Part shown: piece by piece, positions 24,121-32,151 of the stretch
Numbering within the stretch: position 1 is the first letter of the stretch
Layout of the letters: each line of letters begins with the position of its first letter
Assembly: GCF_014650695.1 (NCBI RefSeq)
Contig: NZ_BMVL01000007.1
Coordinates: 98,984-162,983 of the forward strand
Length of the DNA: 64,000 nt
DNA from: Streptomyces avidinii
GTDB lineage: Bacteria; Actinomycetota; Actinomycetes; Streptomycetales; Streptomycetaceae
Direction of reading: 5' to 3'
Notes under the pieces: model-generated
What the model was told of the DNA's origin: nothing
The model's input: the letters and a program-made list of their open reading frames with translations, nothing else
Databases searched by the model: none
Program-made: the position numbers and the translations under genes

Positions 24121-26583
24121 TCAGCGGCGGATCTGGCCGGTGATCGTCGGGTCGGTGATGTCGGTGTCCTTCGCGAGGAGCATCGCCTTGGAGAGGATGA
24201 CCGCGAGGGTGCGGTCCCCCTCGAAGGGCAGGTAGCCGGGGTCGGCGCCCGCGGTGCCCGCCGAGCCGCCGGGCACGATGCACAGGTACTGGTCATTGGG
24301 CGTCATCAGGATGTTCCCGGAGCCCAGGTGGATCCGGTACGTGCGCAGCTCGCCCCGTACGTGCAGGAAGCGGCCCTCGACGGTGCACCGGTCGGCGATG
24401 GCCAGGCGCGGCACCAGCCGCTCCAGCAGCACCCGCCGGGTCTCGGCGCTCTGGTTCAGCTCGCCGAAGCCGTACGAGGCCCAGTACTCGCGGAAGCGGC
24501 CCTCGGGTCCGCCGTCGGACCACGTCGGATCGTTGCCGACGCTGGCCACGCCGACGAAGAGGTCGACGTCCCGCAGCACCTCGCTCAGCACCAGCGCCGG
24601 TATCTCCGCGAGCGGCAGCGGGTCGACGGGCTCCCGGCCGCCCGGCAGCCGCATCGTGTACTCGCCGCCGTACGTGCTCGCCTCGTTCTGCGGGGCGTCG
24701 ATCGGGTAGAAGCGCACCTGGTCGGTCCGCAGCCGCAGGTAGCTGCCCGACTCGGTGGTGTCGACCCCGTACTCGCTCCCCTCGCCCTCGATCCAGTACT
24801 CGGCGCGCAGCCCCCACCGCGGCAGTTCGCGGACGGCCGGCGGGGCACAGTCGTCCACGCACAGGCGCAGCCTGTTGCGCCAGCCCCGGACCGCGGCCAG
24901 CGAGTGGAACTGGTGCTGGCGCAGGATGTGCGCGGCGAACCGGTTCGAGTACGTCCCCGTGGTCCGCTCGGCGTCGGTCAGCAGGTACACCTCGCGGTGG
25001 GCCTGCTTGAAGGGCTGCGTCACGGCATACCGCTCCAGCCACTCGCGCCAGGCGACCACCTCGGCCGGCTCCCTGCCGACGGGGTGCCACAGCTCGACGG
25101 TGGCCTCCTCCTCCCCGGTGCCCCGGGCCAGGGGCTCGCCCGTCAGTGTGCGCAGCTGCCCGTCCGCGAAGCCGACGGCCGTGCCGTCCACGGTCCAGAT
25201 CAGCCGCCGGGCCAAAGTCCCGACCAGCGGGTGGTCCAGGTACCGGGCGCGCCACTGCCCGTACGCCCACCGGCGCCGGGCCAGGAACTGGCCGTCCAGC
25301 CGCTCCGCCTGCGCGGACAGTGCCTTGTCGATGTCCTTGGCCGCCGCCTTGAGCTCCTTCAGCTCCTCGGCGTGGTCCCGTCGCACCGTGGCGGGCACGC
25401 TCTTGACCTGCTTGCCCGCGGCGTTGCGCCAGCCGATCACCGCCCGGTTCCCGCGCACCTCCAGCAGTGCGACGGCCTCGCCCATGCGGAACTCGGCCCG
25501 GCCCACCTCGGTCAACCCGTGTGCCGGTACGGCCAGTTCCTCGATCTCCTCGCGGCCCAGACCGAGGGCGGCGGCGCGCGCCTCCAGGGCCGCGTCGATG
25601 AGCTTGGCGGTGCCCTTGTACGTCACCCGGGTGCCCAGCCGGGCCAGTTCGGCGAGGGCGGCCGCACCCTCCATGCGGGCAAGGGAGTTGACGGCCGCGT
25701 TGGCCACCTTCGGATTGCGCGGGCCGATCCCGGCGGCCTTGCGCAGCGCGCTCTCCACCAGGGCGCCGAGGGCACGCACCGTCCCGGGGTGCGGCGGCAG
25801 GAAGGACAGCAGCCAGGCCAGTCCACGCAGGGCATCGGCGTTGAACGGGTCGAAGGCGTTGTTGACGTCCGGCTCGTACTCGCCGCGCACCAGCTCGATG
25901 GTCCGGGGCCGCCCGACGAGGGCCAGCCAGCCCACGACGGCCTCGCGCACCGCGTCCGCGCCGAGGCGGTCGAGGAGCGCCCGGCCGCCCTTCTCCCATG
26001 CGGCGGAGGGCTTGGCGGCCCTGGCGGTCAGCGCGTACGCGAGCAGCTCGCGCCAGCGCTCCTGCGCCATCGCCCGGTCCGCCCACTCCTCGCCGGCGTT
26101 GAGCACGGGCCCGGTGAGCTGTCCCGCGAACTCGACGAGACCGGTGTCGCCGTGCGCGTTCATGGCGCTGCGCCGGACGGTCGCGATGACGGCCGGGGCG
26201 AGTGTGCGCCCGGCGGCGATCTCGGCCTTGGCCAGGGCCTCGTACCGATCGGCGTACCAGAACGTGTGCGAGCGGGAGAGGGCCTCCAGCCGGGCGGCCC
26301 GCTCCTCCTCCAGCGGAAGGGCGTCCAGGCCCTGGCCGACGAGCACGACGAGCGTCAGCAGCTTCACCCGCACCGGCTCGGTGTGGGAGCCCCGCCGGTA
26401 GTGGTCGGCGAACTCCTCGACCAGCCGGCGCCGGTCCTGCTCCGGCAGCGTCAGCACCTCGTCGAGCTGCGCCTGGAAGGCCGGGGGGTGGTACATGGAG
26501 TGCACGGCCTTGCGGAGGAAGGCCTCGGCCGTCGCCCCGACGGCCGAGGCCGGATCCAGCGCCTCGGCGCTCCGCGTCGCCAT
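24121..26583 (-). CDS. DUF4132 domain protein
   Basis: This is a large cytoplasmic protein of 820 residues. The N-terminal half is made of helices rich in Ala, Leu and Arg that look like HEAT-type repeats (around residues 60-370). The C-terminal half holds the DUF4132 core, with LVGTLARRLIWTVDG near residue 465, QPFKQAHREVYLLTDAE near residue 535, and NRFAAHILRQHQFHSLAA shortly after. Relatives include E. coli MolR-type proteins, whose biochemical role is not established. No catalytic motif is obvious. The ATG overlaps the stop of a small upstream gene (ATGA). It converges on sdhB across a terminator. I cannot assign a function. Confidence 0.75.
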   Translation of the reverse strand: MATRSAEALDPASAVGATAEAFLRKAVHSMYHPPAFQAQLDEVLTLPEQDRRRLVEEFADHYRRGSHTEPVRVKLLTLVVLVGQGLDALPLEEERAARLEALSRSHTFWYADRYEALAKAEIAAGRTLAPAVIATVRRSAMNAHGDTGLVEFAGQLTGPVLNAGEEWADRAMAQERWRELLAYALTARAAKPSAAWEKGGRALLDRLGADAVREAVVGWLALVGRPRTIELVRGEYEPDVNNAFDPFNADALRGLAWLLSFLPPHPGTVRALGALVESALRKAAGIGPRNPKVANAAVNSLARMEGAAALAELARLGTRVTYKGTAKLIDAALEARAAALGLGREEIEELAVPAHGLTEVGRAEFRMGEAVALLEVRGNRAVIGWRNAAGKQVKSVPATVRRDHAEELKELKAAAKDIDKALSAQAERLDGQFLARRRWAYGQWRARYLDHPLVGTLARRLIWTVDGTAVGFADGQLRTLTGEPLARGTGEEEATVELWHPVGREPAEVVAWREWLERYAVTQPFKQAHREVYLLTDAERTTGTYSNRFAAHILRQHQFHSLAAVRGWRNRLRLCVDDCAPPAVRELPRWGLRAEYWIEGEGSEYGVDTTESGSYLRLRTDQVRFYPIDAPQNEASTYGGEYTMRLPGGREPVDPLPLAEIPALVLSEVLRDVDLFVGVASVGNDPTWSDGGPEGRFREYWASYGFGELNQSAETRRVLLERLVPRLAIADRCTVEGRFLHVRGELRTYRIHLGSGNILMTPNDQYLCIVPGGSAGTAGADPGYLPFEGDRTLAVILSKAMLLAKDTDITDPTITGQIRR

Positions 26584-26975
26584 CAGCCACCCACCAGCGC
26601 GACGAGCTTCAGGAAGGTGACCTCGACGCCGAACGGCAGATCGATCTCCTCGTACAGCCCGACCACCTGACGGTCCCCCACCAGCACCAGGAAGCCGTTC
26701 CGCTCGAACGCCTTCAGCGCCAGCTCCGTCTGCTTCTCCGGGTCGATGCGGCGCGACGTCCGCAGCGCGAACCCGTTCAGGGCCCGCTCGGCCCCCTCCG
26801 GCTGCACCAGCCCCTGGAAGACCTCCGGTCGCTTCGCGTGGTACTCCGCGACCTCCTGGAAGACCCTGCGCCGGATCAGCTCGTGCAGCGCGATCCGTTC
26901 CTCGGCCATGTCCAGTGCCCAGCCGTCGCCACGGCCTCCGGCGGTCGTCTCGTCGACGAAGGTCACCATTCCCAT
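26583..26975 (-). CDS. Small uncharacterised protein coupled to the DUF4132 gene
   Basis: This 130-residue protein has no signal or membrane helix. It is mixed alpha/beta, with a central helical part (ERIALHELIRRRVFQEVAEY) and a C-terminal part ending in strands (GFLVLVGDRQVVGLYEEIDL). I do not recognise the family. The stop overlaps the DUF4132 start, so the two proteins probably work together. The ATG at 26975 lacks a Shine-Dalgarno, while TACTGT sits seven bases upstream, which suggests a leaderless message. An in-frame ATG two codons later is also possible. Confidence 0.6.
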   Translation of the reverse strand: MGMVTFVDETTAGGRGDGWALDMAEERIALHELIRRRVFQEVAEYHAKRPEVFQGLVQPEGAERALNGFALRTSRRIDPEKQTELALKAFERNGFLVLVGDRQVVGLYEEIDLPFGVEVTFLKLVALVGG

Positions 26976-27023
26976 GCCGTCGACAGTAGGGCTGAGCACT
27001 GACAACGGGCCGTACCTGCCCGG

Positions 27024-27182
27024 GCCGAGGGCGGCACCGCTTCCAACGCCCCCGACCTGCAAGGCTTCATGACCAACCTGCTGCGGGGCCGGCTGCTGAA
27101 GCCCGCCCGGCAGCGGCAGTTGTTCGTCATGCCCGCACGGTCGCCCATTTGCTCCTTCCGGCTTGCGGGGAAAGGGAGTTGA
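27024..27182 (+). pseudogene. Remnant of a beta-lactamase-family serine hydrolase C-terminus
   Basis: In frame from 27024, the translation reads AEGGTASNAPDLQGFMTNLL, followed by RGRLLKPARQRQL, and stops at 27180-27182. This closely resembles the segment of D-Ala-D-Ala carboxypeptidase/beta-lactamase-fold enzymes in which a Gly-rich loop is followed by A-x-D-L-x-x-F and GRLL. The first two-thirds of such a gene, including SxxK and YxN, is absent, and a stop lies upstream at 27000. I see it as a truncated relic, not a functional gene. It is short, so the similarity could be chance. Confidence 0.4.
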
Positions 27183-27279
27183 TGGGTGCGCACCTCACCG
27201 CTCCGGTCGGCGCGGCGCTCTGACCTGGGTTGGGGGACCCGGGGTACAGGGCGGGAGTCCCTGTGGAAGGATCGGTGCC

Positions 27280-27831
27280 ATGAGCGAGCAGCAGCCGAAT
27301 CCGTACACGAGCGACCCCGCCGGCCAGGGCGGTCAGCCCGGCGCGCCCGGCCAGGGGGACTACAGGTGGGGTCCGGGCGAGGCCAGTTACGGCTACCCGC
27401 AGCCCTACCCTGCCGCCCCGGCCTACCAGCCGACCATCGGTGGCGCCGGCATGGCGACCCCCGCCTACCCGATGGCGGCCCCGACCGGCGGAGCCGGTCT
27501 GTCCCTCGGCGACATCACCGTCGCCGGGGACCAGATCATCACCCCGTCGGGCACGATGCCGCTCAAGGGCGCGATGTGGAACGCGACCGACTTCTCGCGC
27601 ACCGAGGAGAAGATCCCGCCGCACGCGATCGTGCTCGCGATCGTCTTCTTCCTCTTCTGCCTGCTCGGCCTGCTCTTCCTGTTGATGAAGCAGAAGACCA
27701 CCACGGGCTACATCCAGGTCACGGTCACCAGCGGCGGCCGCCACCACTCCACGATGATCCCGGCGGTGGACGCGTACACCTACCAGTGGGTGATGTCGCA
27801 GGTCAACCATGCGCGGTCGATGAGCATGTGA
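27280..27831 (+). CDS. Single-helix membrane protein with Pro/Gly/Tyr-rich N-terminus
   Basis: The 183-residue protein has a cytoplasmic low-complexity region of about 70 residues rich in Gln, Pro, Gly and Tyr. A short beta-like region follows (LGDITVAGDQIITPSG), then one strong membrane helix around residues 115-135. The outer tail of about 48 residues includes GYIQVTVTSGGRHHSTMIP. The ATG has GGAAGG nine bases upstream. Such proteins are common in streptomycetes, but I do not know the function of this one. It lies alone between the serine-hydrolase remnant and an alpha/beta hydrolase gene. Confidence 0.7.
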   Translation: MSEQQPNPYTSDPAGQGGQPGAPGQGDYRWGPGEASYGYPQPYPAAPAYQPTIGGAGMATPAYPMAAPTGGAGLSLGDITVAGDQIITPSGTMPLKGAMWNATDFSRTEEKIPPHAIVLAIVFFLFCLLGLLFLLMKQKTTTGYIQVTVTSGGRHHSTMIPAVDAYTYQWVMSQVNHARSMSM

Positions 27832-27915
27832 GGCGGGGCGGGGGTGCGGTCGGCCCGGGGGTGCACCCCCCGAAAGGCACTGGCGCGCAGCCGCCGCCCC
27901 CGCGAGGATCAGCGG

Positions 27916-28674
27916 ATGATCGTTTCTCATGATGTGGACGGCCCCGCCGACGGGCCCGTCGTCGTCCTGCTGCACTCCTCCGTGGCCGACCGGCGGATGT
28001 GGGAGCCGCAGTGGCAGCCCTTGATCGAGGCCGGGTTCCGGGTGGTCCGGCCGGACTTCCGGACCTGCGGGGACTCCCCCGCCGGCACGGCTCCGTACAG
28101 CGACGCGGGTGACGTGCTGGACCTCCTGGACCACCTCGGCGCACAGCGGGCGGCCCTCGTCGGGAGCTCGTACGGCGGCCGGATCGCCCTGCAGGTCGCC
28201 GCGCTGCATCCGGAGCGGGTCTCCTCGCTGCTCCTGCTCTGTCCCGCGCGGCCGGGCCACGAGCCGAGTGCGGAGCTGCGGAAGTTCGGCGCGGCCGAGG
28301 ACGTCTTCCTGGACGCGGGCGATCTGGCCGGCGCCGCCGAGTTCAACGCCCGCACCTGGCTGGGCCCGGACGCGGGCGCAGACGCGCACGCCCTGGTACG
28401 GGCCATGCAGCTGCGGAACTTCGAGATCGGCCTGACCGTCACCGGGAGCCACGAGCTGCCCGAGCCGGAGGTGGACCTGGCCGCGATCACCGCCGCGACC
28501 CTGGTCGTCGGCGGGGCGCACGACCTCCTGGACTTCCGCGACATCGCCGCCGAGCTGCCCTCCCTGATCCCGGGCGCCGACGGCGTCGAACTGCCCTGGG
28601 CGGGCCACTTCCCCTCGCTGGAGCGTCCCGCGGAAACCACCCGCCTGATGCTGGAGTTCCTGGCGCGCGCCTGA
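27916..28674 (+). CDS. Alpha/beta hydrolase
   Basis: This is a cytoplasmic alpha/beta-fold hydrolase of 252 residues. The oxyanion strand is VVVLLHSSVADRRMW. The nucleophile elbow is LVGSSYGGRIAL with Ser near residue 83, an acidic residue lies in VVGGAHDLLDF, and the catalytic His is in WAGHFPSLERP near residue 235. This triad order is canonical. The ATG is preceded by a GAGGATC stretch. An intrinsic-type hairpin follows directly after the gene. The substrate is unknown; related proteins include esterases and 3-oxoadipate enol-lactonase-like enzymes, and no catabolic genes are nearby to favour one. Confidence 0.85.
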   Translation: MIVSHDVDGPADGPVVVLLHSSVADRRMWEPQWQPLIEAGFRVVRPDFRTCGDSPAGTAPYSDAGDVLDLLDHLGAQRAALVGSSYGGRIALQVAALHPERVSSLLLLCPARPGHEPSAELRKFGAAEDVFLDAGDLAGAAEFNARTWLGPDAGADAHALVRAMQLRNFEIGLTVTGSHELPEPEVDLAAITAATLVVGGAHDLLDFRDIAAELPSLIPGADGVELPWAGHFPSLERPAETTRLMLEFLARA

Positions 28675-28684
28675 CCCCGAACAC

Positions 28685-28724
28685 GAAGCCCCCGGGCGTC
28701 CGTACGCGGATTCCCGGGGGCTTC
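28685..28724 (+). terminator. Hairpin terminator after the alpha/beta hydrolase gene
   Basis: GAAGCCCCCGGG at 28685-28696 pairs perfectly with CCCGGGGGCTTC at 28713-28724 around a 16-base loop. It lies 10 bases past the stop and insulates the TetR-controlled promoter just downstream. Confidence 0.7.
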
Positions 28725-28744
28725 GCGCTGCCGTAGACATTCGC

Positions 28745-28804
28745 TTGAACTTGTTCAAAAAGAGGCCTACAGTCATCCCTGTCAGCAAGTTTGAACACGT
28801 TCAA
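28745..28804 (+). promoter_or_regulatory. Promoter with two TTGAAC-N2-GTTCAA operators
   Basis: Two 14-base palindromes, TTGAACTTGTTCAA at 28745-28758 and TTGAACACGTTCAA at 28791-28804, flank a promoter. TTGAAC in the first copy doubles as a -35 element, and TACAGT at 28768-28773 is a -10 at the ideal 17-base spacing. The second copy would lie just after the transcription start. A repressor bound to both would block polymerase. The TetR-family gene two cistrons downstream is the obvious candidate. Confidence 0.75.
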
Positions 28805-28818
28805 GGGGGCTGGGGTTC

Positions 28819-29223
28819 ATGGACCTCACCGTAGTCACGTACGTCATCTACCTGCTCATCAGCATCGCGCTCACCGTCTGGGTGGCCCGCACCCTCAGCC
28901 GTAACGGGCGCGTGTTCATCGGCGACGTCCTGCACGGCAACGAGAAGCTCGCGGACGCCGTCAACCAGCTTCTCGTGGTCGGCTTCTACCTCGTGAACAT
29001 CGGCTTCGTGACCCTCTACCTCCGGTCGAGCCAGGAGATCGAAACCCCCCGCGCCCTCTTCGAGGCGCTCTCGGTCAAGCTCGGCGTCGTCCTGCTGGTG
29101 CTCGGGGTCATGCACCTCGGGAACGTGTGGGCGCTGAACCGGATGCGCCGCCGCGGGATCATGGAGCGCCAGCAGACCCCGCCCGTCGCCCCGCAGGGGT
29201 GGACCGCGCCGGTCGGAGCCTGA
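28819..29223 (+). CDS. Small integral membrane protein of the TetR-controlled operon
   Basis: The 134-residue protein has three hydrophobic segments: residues 4-24, about 51-68, and about 87-107. Between helices 1 and 2 lies NGRVFIGDVLHGNEKLADAV, with several conserved-looking charged residues. The tail is Gln/Pro-rich. The ATG follows GGGG-rich sequence just behind the second operator. It is the first gene of a tight three-gene unit with a DCC-family protein and a TetR regulator. I do not know its biochemical function; an envelope redox or stress role is a guess from the neighbouring DCC protein. Confidence 0.75.
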   Translation: MDLTVVTYVIYLLISIALTVWVARTLSRNGRVFIGDVLHGNEKLADAVNQLLVVGFYLVNIGFVTLYLRSSQEIETPRALFEALSVKLGVVLLVLGVMHLGNVWALNRMRRRGIMERQQTPPVAPQGWTAPVGA

Positions 29224-29226
29224 GCC

Positions 29227-29727
29227 GTGTCGACCTCCACCGCCACCGCGCCCGCCACCGCCACCGCGCCCGCCACCGCCACGGCGCCCGTCGCCGCGCC
29301 CGCCCTCGCACCTGCGCCCGTGCGGAGACTGACCGTCCTCTACGACGCCGGCTGCCCGCTCTGCGTGCACATCCGGCACTGGTTGCTCGCGCAGCGGTGG
29401 CTGGTCCCGCTCGCCCTGGTCCCCGCCGCTTCGTGGGAGGCGCAGCGGCGGTTCCCCCGCCTCGACCACGCATCGACGCTGCGGGAGATCACCGTCATCG
29501 GGGACTCGGGGCAGGTGTGGACCGGGACCGACGCCTTCATCGTGTGCCTGTGGGCGCTGGCCGAGCACCGGCCGAAGGCGAACTGGCTGGCGACCGCGGC
29601 CGGGCGGCCCTTCGCCCGGGCGGCGATGTACACGGCCTCCGCCTGGCGGCAGGCCGTGCGTACCGAGGGTCACCCCGAGGGGGCGGAGGTACCGGCCTGT
29701 GACGACCAGTGCCCCGTCCCCCGATAG
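29227..29727 (+). CDS. DCC-family (DUF393) thiol-disulfide oxidoreductase-like protein
   Basis: The 166-residue protein carries the family's signature YDAGCPLC (DxxCxxC) near residue 40. The Cys pair suggests a thioredoxin-like redox function, although family members are little studied. About 30 residues of Ala/Thr/Pro repeats precede the domain, encoded by an 18-base tandem repeat. Further in are VWTGTDAFIVCLWAL and a C-terminal CDDQC pair, giving five Cys in all. The GTG start lies four bases past the previous stop, so expression is coupled. It falls under the TTGAAC-type operators. Confidence 0.85.
   Translation: MSTSTATAPATATAPATATAPVAAPALAPAPVRRLTVLYDAGCPLCVHIRHWLLAQRWLVPLALVPAASWEAQRRFPRLDHASTLREITVIGDSGQVWTGTDAFIVCLWALAEHRPKANWLATAAGRPFARAAMYTASAWRQAVRTEGHPEGAEVPACDDQCPVPR
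29236..29292 (+). repeat. 18-base tandem repeat encoding Ala/Thr/Pro
   Basis: About three copies of an 18-base unit made of ACC, GCC, GCG and CCC codons encode the repeat TATAPA in the DCC protein N-terminus. Such tracts often vary in copy number between strains. Confidence 0.6.
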
Positions 29728-29738
29728 GCTCATCCACC

Positions 29739-30467
29739 GTGACTGATCAGAAGGCTCCCAAGAGCGAGCAGACCCGCACGCTCATTCTCGAGACCGCGCT
29801 CCGCCTCTTCCAGGAGCGCGGCTTCGACAAGACGACGATGCGGGGTATCGCGAAGGAGGCCGGCGTCTCGGTCGGCAACGCCTACTACTACTTCGAGTCG
29901 AAGGAACACCTGGTCCAGGGGTTCTACGACCGGATCGGCGCCGCCCACCAGGCGGCGGTGCGGCCCATCCTGGACAGCGAGACCGATCTGCAGAAGCGGC
30001 TCGCGGGCGTGCTGACCAGCTGGCTGGACATCGCCGCCCCGTACCACGAGTTCGCCTCGCAGTTCTTCAAGAACGCGGCGGACCCCGAGAGCCCGCTCAG
30101 CCCGTTCTCGCCGGAATCGGAAGCGGCCCGGCAGGCCGCGATCGACATCCACCGCGAGGTGCTGGCGGGCGCGAAGACCAAGGTGCCGGCCGAGCTGGCC
30201 GACGTACTGCCGGAGCTGATGTGGCTCTCGCAGATGGGCCTGGTCCTGTACTGGGTCTTCGACCGCTCCCCGAACAGCGAGAAGACGCGCGGGCTCGCCG
30301 AGCGCGGCGCGCAGCTGACGACGCGGGGCATCGTCCTGGCCCGGTTCCGGGTGCTGCGCCCGCTGGTGCGGGAGGTGCACGAACTGTTCGCGGACTTCCT
30401 GCCGGGCATGGCGCAGACGGCCACCGCGGGGGCCCGGCGCAAGGCTTCGGACCCGGACCCCGCGTAG
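29739..30467 (+). CDS. TetR-family transcriptional repressor
   Basis: This is a DNA-binding regulator of 242 residues. The N-terminal helix-turn-helix spans residues 13-60, with RGIAKEAGVSVGNAYYYFES as the recognition part. The C-terminal ligand domain is helical, without a motif that tells the ligand. TAGGCT at 29725-29730 is a -10-like element eight bases before the GTG start, and no Shine-Dalgarno is seen, so it may also have its own leaderless transcript. The two TTGAAC-N2-GTTCAA palindromes upstream of the operon are the likely binding sites. The gene converges on a binding-protein gene with only six bases between stops. Confidence 0.9.
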   Translation: MTDQKAPKSEQTRTLILETALRLFQERGFDKTTMRGIAKEAGVSVGNAYYYFESKEHLVQGFYDRIGAAHQAAVRPILDSETDLQKRLAGVLTSWLDIAAPYHEFASQFFKNAADPESPLSPFSPESEAARQAAIDIHREVLAGAKTKVPAELADVLPELMWLSQMGLVLYWVFDRSPNSEKTRGLAERGAQLTTRGIVLARFRVLRPLVREVHELFADFLPGMAQTATAGARRKASDPDPA

Positions 30468-30473
30468 CGGCTG

Positions 30474-32030
30474 CTACAGCCAGTCGAGTTCCCACAGGCG
30501 CCAGACGCCGGTGCCGTCGGAGAGGAACTGGGCTCCGGTGACGCCCTCGCGGGACATCACGTAGTCCTTCTTCTGCCAGATCGGCACCATCGGAGCCTGC
30601 TGGGCGACCAGCTTCTGGAGTTCGCGGAAGTCGGAGGCCGCCTCGGCCCGCTCCGAGTGGGACTGGGTGCGGGTGATGAGCTCGTCGACGCGCTTGTCGG
30701 AGAATCCGTTGTTCATGGACGAGTCGACGCCGACGAGCGGGGCGAGGAAGTTGTCGGCGTCCGGGAAGTCGGCGATCCAGCCGATGGTGTAGGCGTCGAA
30801 CTCACCCGCCGCGTAGGCCTTCTGGAAGTCGCTCCACTGCTCGACCGGCTTGATCGTCACCTGGAAGAGCCCGGTGGACTCCAGCTGCCGCTTGAGCTCC
30901 TCGGCCTCGGGCATGTTCGCGCCGCGCACGTTCACGCCGAGGCCCAGATGGACGGGCGCGGTGATGCCGGCGTCCTTGAAGAGCTTCTTGGCGGTGGCCC
31001 CGTTGGGCGTCGGGTAGGCGTCGAAGAACGGCGTGCTGTGGCCGGCGATGCCCGCCGGGACCAGGGAGTACAGCGGGGTGACGGTGCCCAGGTGGACCTC
31101 GGCGGCCACCTTGGGGCGGTCGAGCACGGCGGCGGCGGCCTGGCGGACGGCGAGCGGGGCCGCGGTGGAGCCGGGGCGGACGTTGAAGACGACGGAACGG
31201 ATCTCGCTGCCGCCTGAGGCCTGATAGCGGGTGTCCTTCATACCGGGGTTGAGGCCGGCGAGCACGGCCGGCGGCATGTCCCGGTGGGCGACGTCGATCC
31301 GGTGGGTGTTCCAGGCCTGGTCGAGCTGTTGCGAGTCCTTGAAGTACTTGACGGTGACGGGCGTGCGGGCGGGCTTGCCCTGCCCCTTGTAGGAGGTGTT
31401 GGGCTTGAGCTCGACACTCGTACCGGCCTTGTACGCGGCCAGTGCGTACGGGCCGGAGCCGTCGGCCCTGCCGTCCTCGCGCAGGGCCTTCGCCGGGTAC
31501 GTGTCCTTGTCGACGATCGAGGCCGCGCCCGTCGCGATCTTGAAGGGGAAGGTGGCGTCGCCGGCGGAGAGGTTGAAGGTGACCGTGCGCCCCTCGGCCT
31601 TGACCGACTCCAGGGTGTTGAAGAGGGGAGCCGGACCCTGGTCGGAGTTGATGGCCTTGATCCGGTCGAAGGAGTGCTTGACGTCCTCGGCGGTGACGGT
31701 GCGGCCGCCCGCGAACTTCACATCGGGGCGGAGCTCGCACCGGTAGGTGGTGAGCTTCTGGCCGACGAAGCCGCAGGAGGCGGCGGCATCCGGTACGGGG
31801 GCGTCCGAGCCGGGCTTGATGGTCAGCAGCGACTGGTAGATGTTGCTGAACAGGGCCCAGGAGCCCGCGTCGTACGCCCCGGCGGGGTCCAGCGAGGAGA
31901 CGACGTCGCTCGTGCCGACCCGGACGGCTCCGCGGCCGTTGCCGTCCTCGGGCAGCAACTGCCAGGCGCCGACGCCTGCCACGCCGAGGACCAGCCCGGC
32001 CGCGATTATCTTCGAGCGGACAGACCGCAT
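30474..32030 (-). CDS. Extracellular solute-binding protein, family 5 (peptide/nickel type)
   Basis: This is a substrate-binding protein of the DppA/OppA class, 518 residues. It has the family opening VGTSDVVSSLDPAGAYDAGS and then RPDVKFAGGRTVTAEDVKHS. The N-terminus is a hydrophobic helix (KIIAAGLVLGVAGVGAWQLL) with no Cys, so it is not a lipoprotein like most Gram-positive members. It may be held by an uncleaved signal anchor or secreted. No permease or ATPase genes flank it, so it is an orphan and would have to share another transporter. The ATG lies behind a weak CAGGG. Its ligand is unknown. Confidence 0.88.
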   Translation of the reverse strand: MRSVRSKIIAAGLVLGVAGVGAWQLLPEDGNGRGAVRVGTSDVVSSLDPAGAYDAGSWALFSNIYQSLLTIKPGSDAPVPDAAASCGFVGQKLTTYRCELRPDVKFAGGRTVTAEDVKHSFDRIKAINSDQGPAPLFNTLESVKAEGRTVTFNLSAGDATFPFKIATGAASIVDKDTYPAKALREDGRADGSGPYALAAYKAGTSVELKPNTSYKGQGKPARTPVTVKYFKDSQQLDQAWNTHRIDVAHRDMPPAVLAGLNPGMKDTRYQASGGSEIRSVVFNVRPGSTAAPLAVRQAAAAVLDRPKVAAEVHLGTVTPLYSLVPAGIAGHSTPFFDAYPTPNGATAKKLFKDAGITAPVHLGLGVNVRGANMPEAEELKRQLESTGLFQVTIKPVEQWSDFQKAYAAGEFDAYTIGWIADFPDADNFLAPLVGVDSSMNNGFSDKRVDELITRTQSHSERAEAASDFRELQKLVAQQAPMVPIWQKKDYVMSREGVTGAQFLSDGTGVWRLWELDWL

Positions 32031-32151
32031 CCCTGAACCCCACCCCGTGACCCGATGACAGCGACGCGCTGTCCGATTAACGGTCATCCCATCACGGAAT
32101 ATTGGCGTCCGGAAGGTCGGTCGGGGCGGGCGATCCGACGCTTGGTGCGGG

